Translations under genes and position numbers: made by a program
Assembly: GCF_902364365.1 (NCBI RefSeq)
Contig: NZ_CABJDN010000004.1
Coordinates: forward strand, 452,705 to 516,704
Direction: 5' to 3'
DNA length: 64,000 nt
Origin: Bacteroides intestinalis
GTDB lineage: Bacteria; Bacteroidota; Bacteroidia; Bacteroidales; Bacteroidaceae
Part shown: one piece after another, positions 36,216 through 44,963 of the stretch
How positions within the stretch are numbered: position 1 is the first letter of the stretch
Layout: each line of letters starts with the position of its first letter
The notes under the pieces: model-generated
The model's input: only the letters and a program-made list of their open reading frames with translations
Told to the model about the DNA's origin: nothing
Databases searched by the model: none

Positions 36216-37349
36216 TTAGTTCTCTTCGCAAATAAGCTCTACTTCATCAATATATAGCGTGCTGCCTACGGCACCTCTGAAATAAGCGCCGTCTACACTT
36301 GAAGAGAATACAATGCCAAGTTTATATTTACCTTTCTGAAGTTCCGTTTCACTAATCTCTTTACCATTCTGAGCTTTAAAAGAGAGATTGAACGCTGTCC
36401 ATTGATCAGTTTCCAATGCTTCTTCTGCACTAATTCTGGCTAAAGATACTACTTTATCTGAAGTAAGAGAATTGGTTCCATCTAACATAAATGAGTTATC
36501 TTCGGCCTCATACATGACAGCATAGATATCAAATCGATCTTTCTTTCCAGTTTGAGGCTCTCCGCTCTCAGTATAAACCGGTCCTGCTTTAAATTTATAA
36601 TATCCTTTCAAAGCTTTCGGTCGTTTGTAGAACTGGAAACCAAAAGTTGTTGCTTTAGGAGCATCTTTAAGTGCATTGGCAAGATCAAAAGCTCCGATAA
36701 ATAAGTTGCCGGCAGCAATATACATCTTTACCATTGCACCGAAACTTCCGGTATCTTTAGTTTCCAACTTGACACATTTACCTATATATCCTCCTGCGAC
36801 TTGTACGGTAGGATAGTCTGTAGGAAGTTTAGACATACCGGTCAACTTGTAACCGGGATTACCACTGGACCACTGCAATACTTTTGAAATCCCTTGTGAA
36901 GTACTAGGTTCAAATTCGTAAAAGATGTGATAAGGAGTATTTTTGGCAACTAATAACTCCTCGAAATGATAGGAATTCGGTAATTCTGTTGGCTGGACAT
37001 TTATTTCATAAACAGGTTTCCAAACATCATCTTCGGAGGTCACCGTAAATGAGCGCGAGTGATCTCCTTCGCTAAAGTTGTATATGTTTCCTATATCACC
37101 ATCTCTGCGATCATTGGGCTTGATGGATGCACCTTCCGGCAAGGTGAAGTTTAGTTGTTGTTTTGCAAGGTTTGCACCCTTGTGCACATATACATCGACT
37201 TTTTTTTCATCCGCGTTTATGTTTGCCAATTGCACATCTGCACCTGTACAGCCATCTATGGCTGCTTCTGAATTTAGCGCTTCGTCTTGTATACAAGAAG
37301 ATATGGCAAATGCTAAAAAGAAACACGAGGTTAGCGTTTTAATCTTCAT
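36216..37349 (-). CDS. PCMD-domain lipoprotein
   Basis: The 377-residue protein has a lipobox (ISSC, Cys19). After a short beta-rich N-terminal region (VDVYVHKGANLAKQQLNFTL, SRSFTVTSEDDVWKPVYEI), a PCMD domain runs from about residue 130 to the end (KVLQWSSGNPGYKL, FQFYKRPKALKGYYKFKAG, FRGAVGSTLYIDEVELI). It shares this domain with the plus-strand gene ending at 35136. First gene of a two-gene operon with the beta-barrel gene. Function unknown; surface glycan contact is the usual guess for the domain. Confidence 0.82.
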   Translation of the reverse strand: MKIKTLTSCFFLAFAISSCIQDEALNSEAAIDGCTGADVQLANINADEKKVDVYVHKGANLAKQQLNFTLPEGASIKPNDRRDGDIGNIYNFSEGDHSRSFTVTSEDDVWKPVYEINVQPTELPNSYHFEELLVAKNTPYHIFYEFEPSTSQGISKVLQWSSGNPGYKLTGMSKLPTDYPTVQVAGGYIGKCVKLETKDTGSFGAMVKMYIAAGNLFIGAFDLANALKDAPKATTFGFQFYKRPKALKGYYKFKAGPVYTESGEPQTGKKDRFDIYAVMYEAEDNSFMLDGTNSLTSDKVVSLARISAEEALETDQWTAFNLSFKAQNGKEISETELQKGKYKLGIVFSSSVDGAYFRGAVGSTLYIDEVELICEEN

Positions 37350-37390
37350 TTAATTCAGTTTTTGGTTATTAATAATGTAAAACTCGAGCG

Positions 37391-37398
37391 CAAAGTTA
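37391..37398 (-). promoter_or_regulatory. -7 element of the PCMD/barrel operon
   Basis: The minus strand reads TAACTTTG, an exact TAnnTTTG match, about 40 bp before the ATG. Confidence 0.65.
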
Positions 37399-37450
37399 AG
37401 TTTCTTTTTTGAAATAGAAGACTTTGCGCACGTATTAAAAACATTTTTTC

Positions 37451-37458
37451 TAAATTTG
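37451..37458 (+). promoter_or_regulatory. -7 element of the desulfidase-like gene
   Basis: TAAATTTG is an exact match, 23 bp before the ATG at 37482. It overlaps a GTG that would otherwise extend the reading frame, which argues against that earlier start. Confidence 0.6.
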
Positions 37459-37481
37459 TGTCCATTAAAATCAGTGAAATA

Positions 37482-38765
37482 ATGATAACGGAAACGGAGA
37501 GAAAACGGATAATCGACCTGATACATCAGGAAGTGGTGCCGGCTATTGGGTGTACAGAGCCCATTGCTGTGGCATTGTGCGTAGCTAAAGCAACAGAAAC
37601 ACTGGGGATAAAGCCGGAAAAAATAAATGTGTTGCTAAGTGCTAATATTCTGAAAAACGCTATGGGAGTGGGCATTCCGGGTACCGGAATGATTGGTCTG
37701 CCCATTGCTATTGCACTGGGCGCGCTGATAGGAAAATCAGAATATCAGTTGGAGGTGTTAAAAGACAGTACGCCTGATGTGGTGGAAGAGGGGAAACGTT
37801 TTATTGAGGAAAAGCGCATTCATATTTCGTTAAAAGAGAATATTGAAGAGAAATTATATATTGAAGTATGCTGTGAGGCCGGAGATGATAAAACAACAGC
37901 TGTGATTGCCGGAGGACATACCACCTTTATATATATAGAACGTAATGGAGAAGTTCAATTTCAGAAACAACATACGGCAAGCTGTGAAAAAGAAGAAGAA
38001 TGCCTGGAACTGACTTTACGTAAAGTTTATGATTTTGCTCTGAATACTCCGCTGGATGAGATCAGCTTTATTCTGGAAACAGCCCGCTTGAATAAGGCGG
38101 CTGCCGAACGCTCTTTTGAAGGCAATTATGGCCATGGCTTGGGTAAGATGTTGCGTGGTACTTATGAACATAAGGTGATGGGAGACAGTGTCTTCTCACA
38201 TATCTTGTCTTATACATCAGGTGCCTGTGATGCTCGTATGGCAGGAGCTATGATTCCGGTAATGAGCAATTCCGGTAGTGGAAATCAAGGTATATCTGCT
38301 ACTTTGCCCGTACTGGTCTTCGCTGAAGAAAATGATAAATCCGAAGAAGAATTGATACGTGCCCTGATGTTGAGCCATCTGACGGTAATCTACATTAAAC
38401 AAAGTTTGGGTCGCTTGTCCGCTTTATGCGGCTGTGTGGTTGCTGCTACGGGGTCCAGTTGCGGTATTACCTGGTTGATGGGAGGAACTTACGATCAGGT
38501 ATCTTATGCCGTTCAGAATATGATAGCCAACCTGACAGGTATGATTTGTGATGGTGCGAAGCCCAGCTGTGCGTTGAAAGTAACCACAGGTGTATCTACC
38601 GCTGTTCTTTCTGCCATCATGGCTATGGAAAACCGTTGCGTGACTTCTGTAGAAGGTATTATTGATGAAGATGTGGACCAAAGCATACGTAATCTGACCA
38701 AGATAGGGTCGAAGGGAATGAATGAAACGGATAAATTGGTACTGGAGATAATGACGGGGAAATAG
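37482..38765 (+). CDS. UPF0597-family [4Fe-4S] L-cysteine desulfidase / L-serine dehydratase-like enzyme
   Basis: Start ATG 37482 gives MITETERKRIIDLI, the usual opening of this family, and 427 residues. Diagnostic segments are IGCTEPIAVALCVAKA near residue 27, DARMAGAMIPVMSNSGSGNQ, GCVVAATGSSCGITWLMGG and DGAKPSCALKVTTG. The conserved Cys residues fit the oxygen-labile iron-sulfur cluster of the serine dehydratase alpha-like superfamily. Members degrade L-cysteine to pyruvate, sulfide and ammonia, or act on serine; sequence alone does not decide. It is monocistronic, and an inverted repeat follows. Confidence 0.85.
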   Translation: MITETERKRIIDLIHQEVVPAIGCTEPIAVALCVAKATETLGIKPEKINVLLSANILKNAMGVGIPGTGMIGLPIAIALGALIGKSEYQLEVLKDSTPDVVEEGKRFIEEKRIHISLKENIEEKLYIEVCCEAGDDKTTAVIAGGHTTFIYIERNGEVQFQKQHTASCEKEEECLELTLRKVYDFALNTPLDEISFILETARLNKAAAERSFEGNYGHGLGKMLRGTYEHKVMGDSVFSHILSYTSGACDARMAGAMIPVMSNSGSGNQGISATLPVLVFAEENDKSEEELIRALMLSHLTVIYIKQSLGRLSALCGCVVAATGSSCGITWLMGGTYDQVSYAVQNMIANLTGMICDGAKPSCALKVTTGVSTAVLSAIMAMENRCVTSVEGIIDEDVDQSIRNLTKIGSKGMNETDKLVLEIMTGK

Positions 38766-38836
38766 TGATTAGTGGTGAGTGATTAGTGATTAGAAACTGT
38801 GCAGTATAATAGTGCAGCTGCTAACCACTAATCACT
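38764..38836. repeat. Inverted repeat between convergent genes
   Basis: AGTGATTAGTGGT (38764-38776) and ACCACTAATCACT (38824-38836) are exact complements. Extra degenerate GTGATTAG copies lie inside. It probably serves as a bidirectional terminator. Confidence 0.6.
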
Positions 38837-38853
38837 TACCGTTAATCAGTATC

Positions 38854-39447
38854 TTAATGATTGCATCCGCATCCACATCCCTGGTGATCGTGATCGCTGC
38901 ATCCACCGCCACAATCGTCACCACAGCTATCGCAACCGCAACTGCACCCGCCGCCACTCATCATACGGGCAATTTCAGCTAATTCTTCATTGGTTGCCGG
39001 GCGGCTTTCTATTACTTCACCTACAAAGTTCAGGTCGCAACCTGCCAAGGGGTGATTCATATCCATTACCACTACGTCTGCTTTTATTTCTTGTACGGTT
39101 CCGTTGATACGTTGACCTTCAGAGGTCATCAAAGGCACTACGTTACCAGCTACAATGCGTTCGCTATCGAACTTACCGTCTACTTCAAAGATTTGCTTCG
39201 GAAGGTCGATTACATGTTCTTCGTCAAAGTCACCGTAAGCGTCTGCACAAGCGATAGTGAAATCAAACTTATCGCCTGCTTTCAGATCTTTCACCTGATC
39301 TTCGAAAGACTCTAAAGTCAAACCCAGACCGGAAATGAATTGAAACGGATGTTCTGCGGTGGCTTCTTCGGTGAAATCTTTCTCACCATCTTCTATAGCG
39401 TATAATTTATAAGCTACGGTAATGTACTTGTTTTCTACTGTTTCCAT
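38854..39447 (-). CDS. slyD: SlyD-like FKBP-type peptidyl-prolyl isomerase with Cys/His-rich tail
   Basis: The 197-residue protein has the FKBP fold with inserted flap domain: VAYKLYAIEDGEKDFTEEAT, then FQFISGLGLTLESFEDQVKD and the Ala-Gly-Asp-Lys-Phe FKBP core, with NHPLAGCDLNFVGEV marking the SlyD-type end of the fold. The last 32 residues are almost only Gly, Cys, His, Asp and Ser (GGGCSCGCDSCGDDCGGGC), a metal-binding tail as in SlyD, which handles nickel or zinc and assists folding in the cytoplasm. It has its own consensus promoter. Confidence 0.92.
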   Translation of the reverse strand: METVENKYITVAYKLYAIEDGEKDFTEEATAEHPFQFISGLGLTLESFEDQVKDLKAGDKFDFTIACADAYGDFDEEHVIDLPKQIFEVDGKFDSERIVAGNVVPLMTSEGQRINGTVQEIKADVVVMDMNHPLAGCDLNFVGEVIESRPATNEELAEIARMMSGGGCSCGCDSCGDDCGGGCSDHDHQGCGCGCNH

Positions 39448-39503
39448 TGATATATTCCTACTGTTTTTAGTTAGTAATTCCTGTTTTTTCTTTTTGAAAG
39501 GGA

Positions 39504-39511
39504 CAAAGATA
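39504..39511 (-). promoter_or_regulatory. -7 element of slyD
   Basis: The minus strand reads TATCTTTG, an exact match, 56 bp before the slyD ATG. Confidence 0.65.
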
Positions 39512-39725
39512 CGAATAATTTAGTTGGCGAATGAGTAAGCTCTTGTAATTTTCAGATTATTAAATGCTTCGAACCCTCTTGAATAATTCCTGTTCATGGT
39601 AGCGAATTACTCAGATTTGCCTTGAATAAGTGATAAAATAAGATTTTAATGCGGGGTTTTCTTACGATTAATCATAATAATCTCATTTTTTTCTTCAAAT
39701 TGTTTGGAGTTTATAAAAAAGCCCT

Positions 39726-39733
39726 TACCTTTG
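39726..39733 (+). promoter_or_regulatory. -7 element of the ilv operon
   Basis: TACCTTTG is an exact TAnnTTTG match, 37 bp before the leader-peptide ATG. Transcription should begin near 39740, giving a leader RNA of about 200 nt before ilvD. Confidence 0.75.
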
Positions 39734-39770
39734 CAGCACGATTAACGAAAACAGTAAAGTAAATAAAGTT

Positions 39771-39845
39771 ATGAACTTACATACATCTATTAACCTGGCA
39801 GTCCTGCATATTATTCGCGTCGTGGTCCTGGAATCAAGAGCGTGA
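39771..39845 (+). CDS. ilv operon leader peptide
   Basis: A 24-codon open frame begins ATG-AAC-TTA and stops at TGA 39843-39845. Eleven of 24 residues are branched-chain: Leu3, Ile7, Leu9, Val11, Leu12, Ile14, Ile15, Val17, Val18, Val19 and Leu20. The densest run (LHIIRVVVL) sits just before the stop. This composition, between a strong promoter and a terminator hairpin in front of ilvD, marks it as the regulatory leader of the branched-chain amino acid operon. It is too short to be found as an ordinary gene. Confidence 0.88.
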   Translation: MNLHTSINLAVLHIIRVVVLESRA

Positions 39846-39921
39846 GAAAGGTTGTGTATGTATTCGTACGTTAAGATATCAATTTAGGAGCCTTTCTCAC
39901 CATATGTGAGGAAGGCTTTTT
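39842..39921 (+). terminator. Attenuator: antiterminator and terminator hairpins before ilvD
   Basis: Three segments compete. GTGAGAAAGG (39842-39851, region 2) pairs perfectly with CCTTTCTCAC (39891-39900, in region 3). Region 3 (39889-39900, AGCCTTTCTCAC) also pairs with GTGAGGAAGGCT (39906-39917, region 4), followed by five T, forming an intrinsic terminator. Region 2 contains the leader stop codon. A ribosome finishing the leader peptide therefore hides region 2 and permits termination. A ribosome stalled on the Val/Ile/Leu codons leaves it free and permits readthrough into ilvD. Confidence 0.88.
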
Positions 39922-39941
39922 AATTAAAAGGAGATTTGAAG

Positions 39942-41744
39942 ATGAAACACCAATTACGCAGTTCGTTCAGCACGCAAGGCCGCCGTATGGCAGGGGCTCG
40001 TGCGTTGTGGATGGCAAATGGCATGAAGAAAGAGCAATTAGGAAAACCTATTATCGCAATTGTCAACTCATTTACACAGTTTGTCCCGGGACATGTGCAT
40101 CTGCACGAAATCGGACAACTGGTGAAAGCTGAGATTGAGAAGCTGGGATGCTTTGCTGCCGAATTCAACACGATTGCCATTGACGATGGTATTGCGATGG
40201 GACACGATGGAATGCTTTATTCGCTTCCTTCACGCGACATCATTGCCGACAGCGTAGAGTATATGGTGAATGCGCATAAAGCGGATGCGATGGTTTGCAT
40301 CAGTAACTGCGACAAGATTACTCCGGGTATGTTGATGGCAGCAATGCGCCTTAATATCCCTACTGTATTCGTTTCTGGCGGACCGATGGAAGCCGGCGAA
40401 TGGAACGGTCAGCATCTGGATTTGATCGATGCTATGATTAAGTCGGCTGATGAAAGTGTAAGTGATGCCGATGTGGCTCAGATAGAACAACATGCTTGTC
40501 CTTCTTGTGGTTGTTGTTCCGGTATGTTTACCGCTAACTCGATGAACTGTCTGAATGAAGCTATCGGACTGGCATTGCCGGGCAATGGTACGATTGTAGC
40601 TACTCATGCCAATCGTACGCAACTGTTCAAGGATGCTGCCAAACTGATTGTTGAAAATGCTTATAAATATTATGAAGATGGGGATGACAGTGTGCTCCCC
40701 CGTAGCATTGCTACCCGTCAGGCTTTTCTGAATGCTATGACATTGGATATTGCGATGGGTGGTTCAACCAACACGGTGCTTCACCTCCTGGCTGTAGCCC
40801 ACGAGGCAGAGGCAGATTTCAGTATGGATGACATCGATATGCTGTCACGTAAGACTCCCTGTCTGTGCAAGGTTGCCCCGAATACTCAGAAGTATCACAT
40901 TCAAGACGTAAATCGTGCCGGAGGCATTATCGCTATTATGAGCGAGCTTGCCAAAGGCGGCTTAGTCGATACGAACGTAAAGCGTGTAGACGGTATGACA
41001 TTGGCAGATGTAATCGACAAATATGGCGTTACCAGCCCGAATGTTTGCGAAGAAGCTGTGAAGAAATATAAGAGTGCTGCTGCCGGAAAGTTCAATCTGG
41101 TGCTGGGTTCGCAGGATGTTTATTATAAAGAACTGGATACTGACCGTGCCGGAGGTTGCATTCGCGATCTGGAACATGCTTATAGCAAAGACGGTGGTCT
41201 GGCAGTATTGAAAGGCAATATCGCTCAGGATGGCTGTGTAGTGAAAACGGCAGGTGTGGATGAAAGCATCTGGAAGTTCACGGGGCCTGCTAAAGTGTTC
41301 GATTCACAAGACGCTGCCTGCGATGGCATTCTTGCCGGAAAAGTGGTCAGCGGTGATGTTGTGGTCATCACACATGAAGGTCCGAAAGGCGGTCCCGGTA
41401 TGCAGGAAATGCTCTATCCGACTTCTTATATCAAATCGCGCCATCTGGGCAAGGAATGTGCACTGATTACGGACGGTCGTTTCAGTGGCGGTACGTCAGG
41501 ATTGAGTATCGGACATATTTCTCCCGAAGCGGCTGCCGGAGGTAATATCGGTAAGATTCAGGATGGTGACATCATCGAGATTGATATTCCCGGGCGTGCT
41601 ATCAACGTCAAACTGACGGATGAGGAACTGGCTGCCCGTCCGATGACTCCTGTCACCCGTCAACGTGAAGTCTCAAAGAGCCTGAAGGCATATGCCAGTA
41701 TGGTAAGTTCTGCCGATAAGGGTGCAGTGAGATTGATTGATTAA
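39942..41744 (+). CDS. ilvD: Dihydroxy-acid dehydratase
   Basis: Start ATG 39942 is preceded by AAAGGAG at suitable spacing; a TTG six bases earlier is disfavoured. The 600-residue Fe-S enzyme dehydrates 2,3-dihydroxy acids to the 2-oxo acid precursors of valine and isoleucine. Cluster ligands appear in [12 protein letters not shown] and [17 protein letters not shown]. The IlvD/Edd signatures [35 protein letters not shown] and [18 protein letters not shown] are intact. It is first in the ilvD-ilvB-ilvN-thioesterase-ilvC operon and lies directly behind the attenuator. Confidence 0.97.
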   Translation: MKHQLRSSFSTQGRRMAGARALWMANGMKKEQLGKPIIAIVNSFTQFVPGHVHLHEIGQLVKAEIEKLGCFAAEFNTIAIDDGIAMGHDGMLYSLPSRDIIADSVEYMVNAHKADAMVCISNCDKITPGMLMAAMRLNIPTVFVSGGPMEAGEWNGQHLDLIDAMIKSADESVSDADVAQIEQHACPSCGCCSGMFTANSMNCLNEAIGLALPGNGTIVATHANRTQLFKDAAKLIVENAYKYYEDGDDSVLPRSIATRQAFLNAMTLDIAMGGSTNTVLHLLAVAHEAEADFSMDDIDMLSRKTPCLCKVAPNTQKYHIQDVNRAGGIIAIMSELAKGGLVDTNVKRVDGMTLADVIDKYGVTSPNVCEEAVKKYKSAAAGKFNLVLGSQDVYYKELDTDRAGGCIRDLEHAYSKDGGLAVLKGNIAQDGCVVKTAGVDESIWKFTGPAKVFDSQDAACDGILAGKVVSGDVVVITHEGPKGGPGMQEMLYPTSYIKSRHLGKECALITDGRFSGGTSGLSIGHISPEAAAGGNIGKIQDGDIIEIDIPGRAINVKLTDEELAARPMTPVTRQREVSKSLKAYASMVSSADKGAVRLID

Positions 41745-41789
41745 CCGAGAATTGACAAATGAAATAGAATTCCATTATCCATTAATAGA

Positions 41790-43484
41790 ATGAAAGATAT
41801 AATAACAGGCGCTGAAGCATTGATGCGTTCCTTGGAACATCAGGGAGTAAAGACCATTTTCGGATATCCGGGTGGCTCCATCATGCCGGTATTTGACGCT
41901 TTATACGACCATCGGAAGACATTGAACCACATCTTGGTTCGACACGAACAGGGCGCTACTCATGCCGCGCAAGGTTTTGCCCGCGTATCAGGCGAAGTAG
42001 GTGTTTGCCTGGTGACGAGTGGTCCTGGAGCGACGAATACGATAACGGGTATCGCAGATGCTATGATAGACAGTACCCCTTTGGTAGTAATTGCCGGTCA
42101 GGTAGGTACGGGATTCCTTGGGACGGATGCTTTTCAGGAAGTTGACTTGGTAGGTATTACGCAGCCTATCACGAAGTGGAGCTATCAGATACGTAGTGCC
42201 GAAGATGTGCCCTGGGCTGTAGCCCGCGCTTTCTATGTTGCAAAAAGCGGTCGTCCCGGTCCTGTTGTATTGGACTTTGCCAAGAATGCGCAAGTAGAGA
42301 AAAGTGAATATACTCCTGCCAAGTTGGATTACATCCGTAGTTACCAGCCTGTTCCCGAAATGGATGAAGAGGCTGTGAGTCAGGCTGCTGAACTGATCAA
42401 TAGTGCTGAACGTCCGTTGGTATTGGTGGGACAGGGGGTTGAGTTAGGTGACGCACAACAGGAACTACGCGCTTTCATAGAAAAAGCTGGAATGCCTGCC
42501 GGTTGTACGCTGTTAGGACTTTCTGCTTTGCCTACCGCGCATCCTTTAAATAAAGGTATGCTGGGTATGCACGGTAACTTGGGACCGAACATCAATACGA
42601 ATAAGTGTGATGTACTTATCGCCGTAGGTATGCGCTTTGACGACCGTGTAACCGGAAAGTTGGATACGTATGCCAAACAGGCGAAAATCATTCATTTCGA
42701 TATAGATCCTGCTGAGATAGATAAGAATGTGAAGACAGATATTGCCGTGTTGGGGGACTGTAAGGAGACTCTTGCTGCCGTTACGGCACTTCTGAAACCT
42801 GCTACTCACCAGGAATGGTTGGATAGCTTCTTACCTTACGAAAAAGTAGAGGAGGAAAAGGTGATTCGTCCTGAATTGCATCCGGCAAGTAAATCCCTGA
42901 GTATGGGAGAAGTGATCCGTGCTGTAAGCGAGGCAACGAATCATGAAGCTGTATTGGTTACTGATGTTGGTCAGAATCAGATGATGTCTGCCCGTTACTT
43001 TAAGTATAGTAAGGAACGCAGTATTGTTACTTCCGGTGGATTGGGTACGATGGGCTTCGGGCTTCCCGCAGCAATCGGTGCGACTTTCGGATGTCCCGAC
43101 CGCACTGTATGTGTATTTATGGGTGATGGTGGTCTGCAAATGAACATTCAGGAGATGGGAACCATTATGGAACAGAAGGCTCCCGTTAAAATGATTTTGC
43201 TGAATAACAACTTCCTGGGTAATGTACGCCAGTGGCAAGCGATGTTTTTCAACCGCCGCTATTCGTTCACTCCGATGTTGAATCCGGATTATATGAAGAT
43301 AGCTTCTGCCTACGACATCCCTTCACGCCGTGTAATGACGCGTGAAGAACTGAAAGGTGCGATAGAGGAAATGCTTGCTGCGGATGGGCCGTTCCTGTTG
43401 GAAGCCTGCGTTATGGAAGAAGGCAATGTATTGCCGATGACGCCTCCGGGTGGTTCGGTAAACCAGATGTTGTTGGAATGTTGA
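41790..43484 (+). CDS. ilvB: Acetolactate synthase, large catalytic subunit
   Basis: The 564-residue thiamine-diphosphate enzyme condenses pyruvate with pyruvate or 2-oxobutyrate. Visible signatures are the activating Glu in VRHEQGATHAAQGFARVSG near residue 50, the FAD-region MLGMHGNLGPNIN and the ThDP/Mg motif GDGGLQMNIQEMGTI with LLNNNFLGNVRQWQ. Length is typical. It begins 45 bp after ilvD. A 112-bp gap with degenerate ATTACAAATT-type repeats separates it from ilvN. Confidence 0.97.
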   Translation: MKDIITGAEALMRSLEHQGVKTIFGYPGGSIMPVFDALYDHRKTLNHILVRHEQGATHAAQGFARVSGEVGVCLVTSGPGATNTITGIADAMIDSTPLVVIAGQVGTGFLGTDAFQEVDLVGITQPITKWSYQIRSAEDVPWAVARAFYVAKSGRPGPVVLDFAKNAQVEKSEYTPAKLDYIRSYQPVPEMDEEAVSQAAELINSAERPLVLVGQGVELGDAQQELRAFIEKAGMPAGCTLLGLSALPTAHPLNKGMLGMHGNLGPNINTNKCDVLIAVGMRFDDRVTGKLDTYAKQAKIIHFDIDPAEIDKNVKTDIAVLGDCKETLAAVTALLKPATHQEWLDSFLPYEKVEEEKVIRPELHPASKSLSMGEVIRAVSEATNHEAVLVTDVGQNQMMSARYFKYSKERSIVTSGGLGTMGFGLPAAIGATFGCPDRTVCVFMGDGGLQMNIQEMGTIMEQKAPVKMILLNNNFLGNVRQWQAMFFNRRYSFTPMLNPDYMKIASAYDIPSRRVMTREELKGAIEEMLAADGPFLLEACVMEEGNVLPMTPPGGSVNQMLLEC

Positions 43485-43495
43485 GATAACTACGA

Positions 43496-43590
43496 ATTAC
43501 AAATTATAAATTACGAATGAGTGAACACTTAAAGGAATTTGAAAATTTGTAATCGTAAATGGCAGCCTTGTAATTAGTAATTAGTAATTG
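43496..43590. repeat. Intercistronic degenerate repeats between ilvB and ilvN
   Basis: ATTACAAATT (43496-43505) is exactly complementary to AATTTGTAAT (43544-43553), and TAATTAG-type copies follow up to the ilvN start. The gap is inside an operon, so the hairpin is more likely an RNA-stability element than a full terminator. Confidence 0.5.
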
Positions 43591-43596
43591 GAAGAA

Positions 43597-44166
43597 ATGG
43601 ATAAGACATTATATACGATAATCGTTCATTCGGAGAACTTCGCCGGTTTGCTGAATCAGGTAACCGCAGTGTTTACCCGTCGCCAGATCAATATCGAGAG
43701 CCTGAATGTATCGGCTTCGTCCATCAAGGGCGTACATAAGTACACCATTACCGCATGGACGGATAAAGACACCATTGAGAAAGTAACCAAGCAAATCACC
43801 AAGAAGATAGATGTGCTGCAAGCACACTACTTCACGGATGATGAGATCTATCAGCACGAAATTGCATTGTATAAGATAACAACCCCGATACTGGAAGAAA
43901 AACCGGAGGTATCGAAAGTGATCCGTAAGTATAATGCACGCATTGTAGAGGTGAATGCTGTGTTTGCTATCGTAGAGAAGAATGGTATGGGTGAAGAAAT
44001 CACCAATCTTTATGATGAGTTGCGTGCCCTCGACTGTGTACTTCAGTTTGTTCGTTCGGGACGTGTGGCTATCACCACCAGCTGCTTTGAGCGTGTGAAC
44101 GAATACCTTGCCGACCGTGAAACTAAATATCGCTTGAAAAAAGAAAAGGAGCAAAATAATGAGTGA
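43597..44166 (+). CDS. ilvN: Acetolactate synthase, small regulatory subunit
   Basis: ATG 43597 gives MDKTLYTIIVHSEN, the start of an ACT domain (LLNQVTAVFTRRQINIESLN) that binds branched-chain amino acids and confers feedback inhibition on IlvB. A second ACT-like half follows (PEVSKVIRKYNARIVEVNAV). At 189 residues it is the long form of the small subunit. A TTG three codons earlier is rejected. The last 8 bases overlap the start of the thioesterase gene, so translation is coupled. Confidence 0.94.
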   Translation: MDKTLYTIIVHSENFAGLLNQVTAVFTRRQINIESLNVSASSIKGVHKYTITAWTDKDTIEKVTKQITKKIDVLQAHYFTDDEIYQHEIALYKITTPILEEKPEVSKVIRKYNARIVEVNAVFAIVEKNGMGEEITNLYDELRALDCVLQFVRSGRVAITTSCFERVNEYLADRETKYRLKKEKEQNNE

Positions 44167-44911
44167 GAATAGTAATAAGGTAGGAAAATATCAGTTTGTA
44201 GCGGAACCCTTCCACGTGGACTTTACCGGACGCCTTACTATGGGCGTATTGGGAAACCATTTGCTGAATTGCGCCGGTTTCCATGCCAGCGACCGTGGAT
44301 TCGGTATAGCTACGCTGAATGAAGATAATTACACATGGGTGCTCTCACGCCTTGCCATCGAACTGGATGAGATGCCTTATCAATATGAGGATTTTACCAT
44401 CTGGACTTGGGTGGAGAATGTGTACCGCCTCTTCACCGATCGTAACTTTGCCCTGTTGGACAAAGACGGAAAGAAGATTGGCTATGCGCGTTCCGTATGG
44501 GCTATGATTAACCTCAATACCCGCAAGCCTGCCGATTTGCTGGCATTGCACGGAGGTAGCATCGTGGATTATGTGTGCGATGAACCTTGCCCTATCGAGA
44601 AACCCTCGCGAATTAAAGTGACCTCTACCGAACCGGTAGCTGCATTGAAAGCTAAATACAGTGATATCGACATCAACGGGCATGTGAACAGTATCCGCTA
44701 CATCGAACATATCATGGACTTGTTTCCGATAGAGATGTATAAGGAAAAGCGTATCCGTCGTTTTGAAATGGCTTATGTAGCCGAAAGTTATTACGGCGAC
44801 GAACTTACACTCTATAAAGATGAGTTGGAAGACGGAGTTTTTGATATTGAAGTGAAAAAGAATGGTAACGAAGTCGTTTGCCGTTCGAAAGTAATATTTA
44901 CAGAGAAATAA
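44159..44911 (+). CDS. Acyl-ACP thioesterase (FatA-like, double hotdog)
   Basis: The 250-residue protein has the two-hotdog layout of bacterial acyl-ACP thioesterases. The first half contains GVLGNHLLNCAGFHASDRGFG and WVLSRLAIELDEMPYQYEDF. The second contains the catalytic-region motif SDIDINGHVNSIRYIEHIMD and EMAYVAESYYGDELTLY. It releases fatty acids from acyl carrier protein in the cytoplasm. Overlap with ilvN and a 52-bp gap to ilvC place it inside the branched-chain amino acid operon. A plausible reason is that Bacteroides makes iso- and anteiso-fatty acids from the same 2-oxo acids, but no direct link can be read from the sequence. Confidence 0.9.
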   Translation: MSENSNKVGKYQFVAEPFHVDFTGRLTMGVLGNHLLNCAGFHASDRGFGIATLNEDNYTWVLSRLAIELDEMPYQYEDFTIWTWVENVYRLFTDRNFALLDKDGKKIGYARSVWAMINLNTRKPADLLALHGGSIVDYVCDEPCPIEKPSRIKVTSTEPVAALKAKYSDIDINGHVNSIRYIEHIMDLFPIEMYKEKRIRRFEMAYVAESYYGDELTLYKDELEDGVFDIEVKKNGNEVVCRSKVIFTEK

Positions 44912-44963
44912 TTTTATTAATCATTAGTTGGCGCAAGCCACAAATAAAAAACTAAAAAAGAAA

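Noticed and set aside
37458..37481. GTG start for the desulfidase-like gene
   Set aside because: It overlaps the consensus -7 element; ATG 37482 gives the conserved N-terminus.
44928..44963. TTG start extending IlvC by 12 residues
   Set aside because: The Lys-rich extension is not typical of the family, and ATG 44964 fits.
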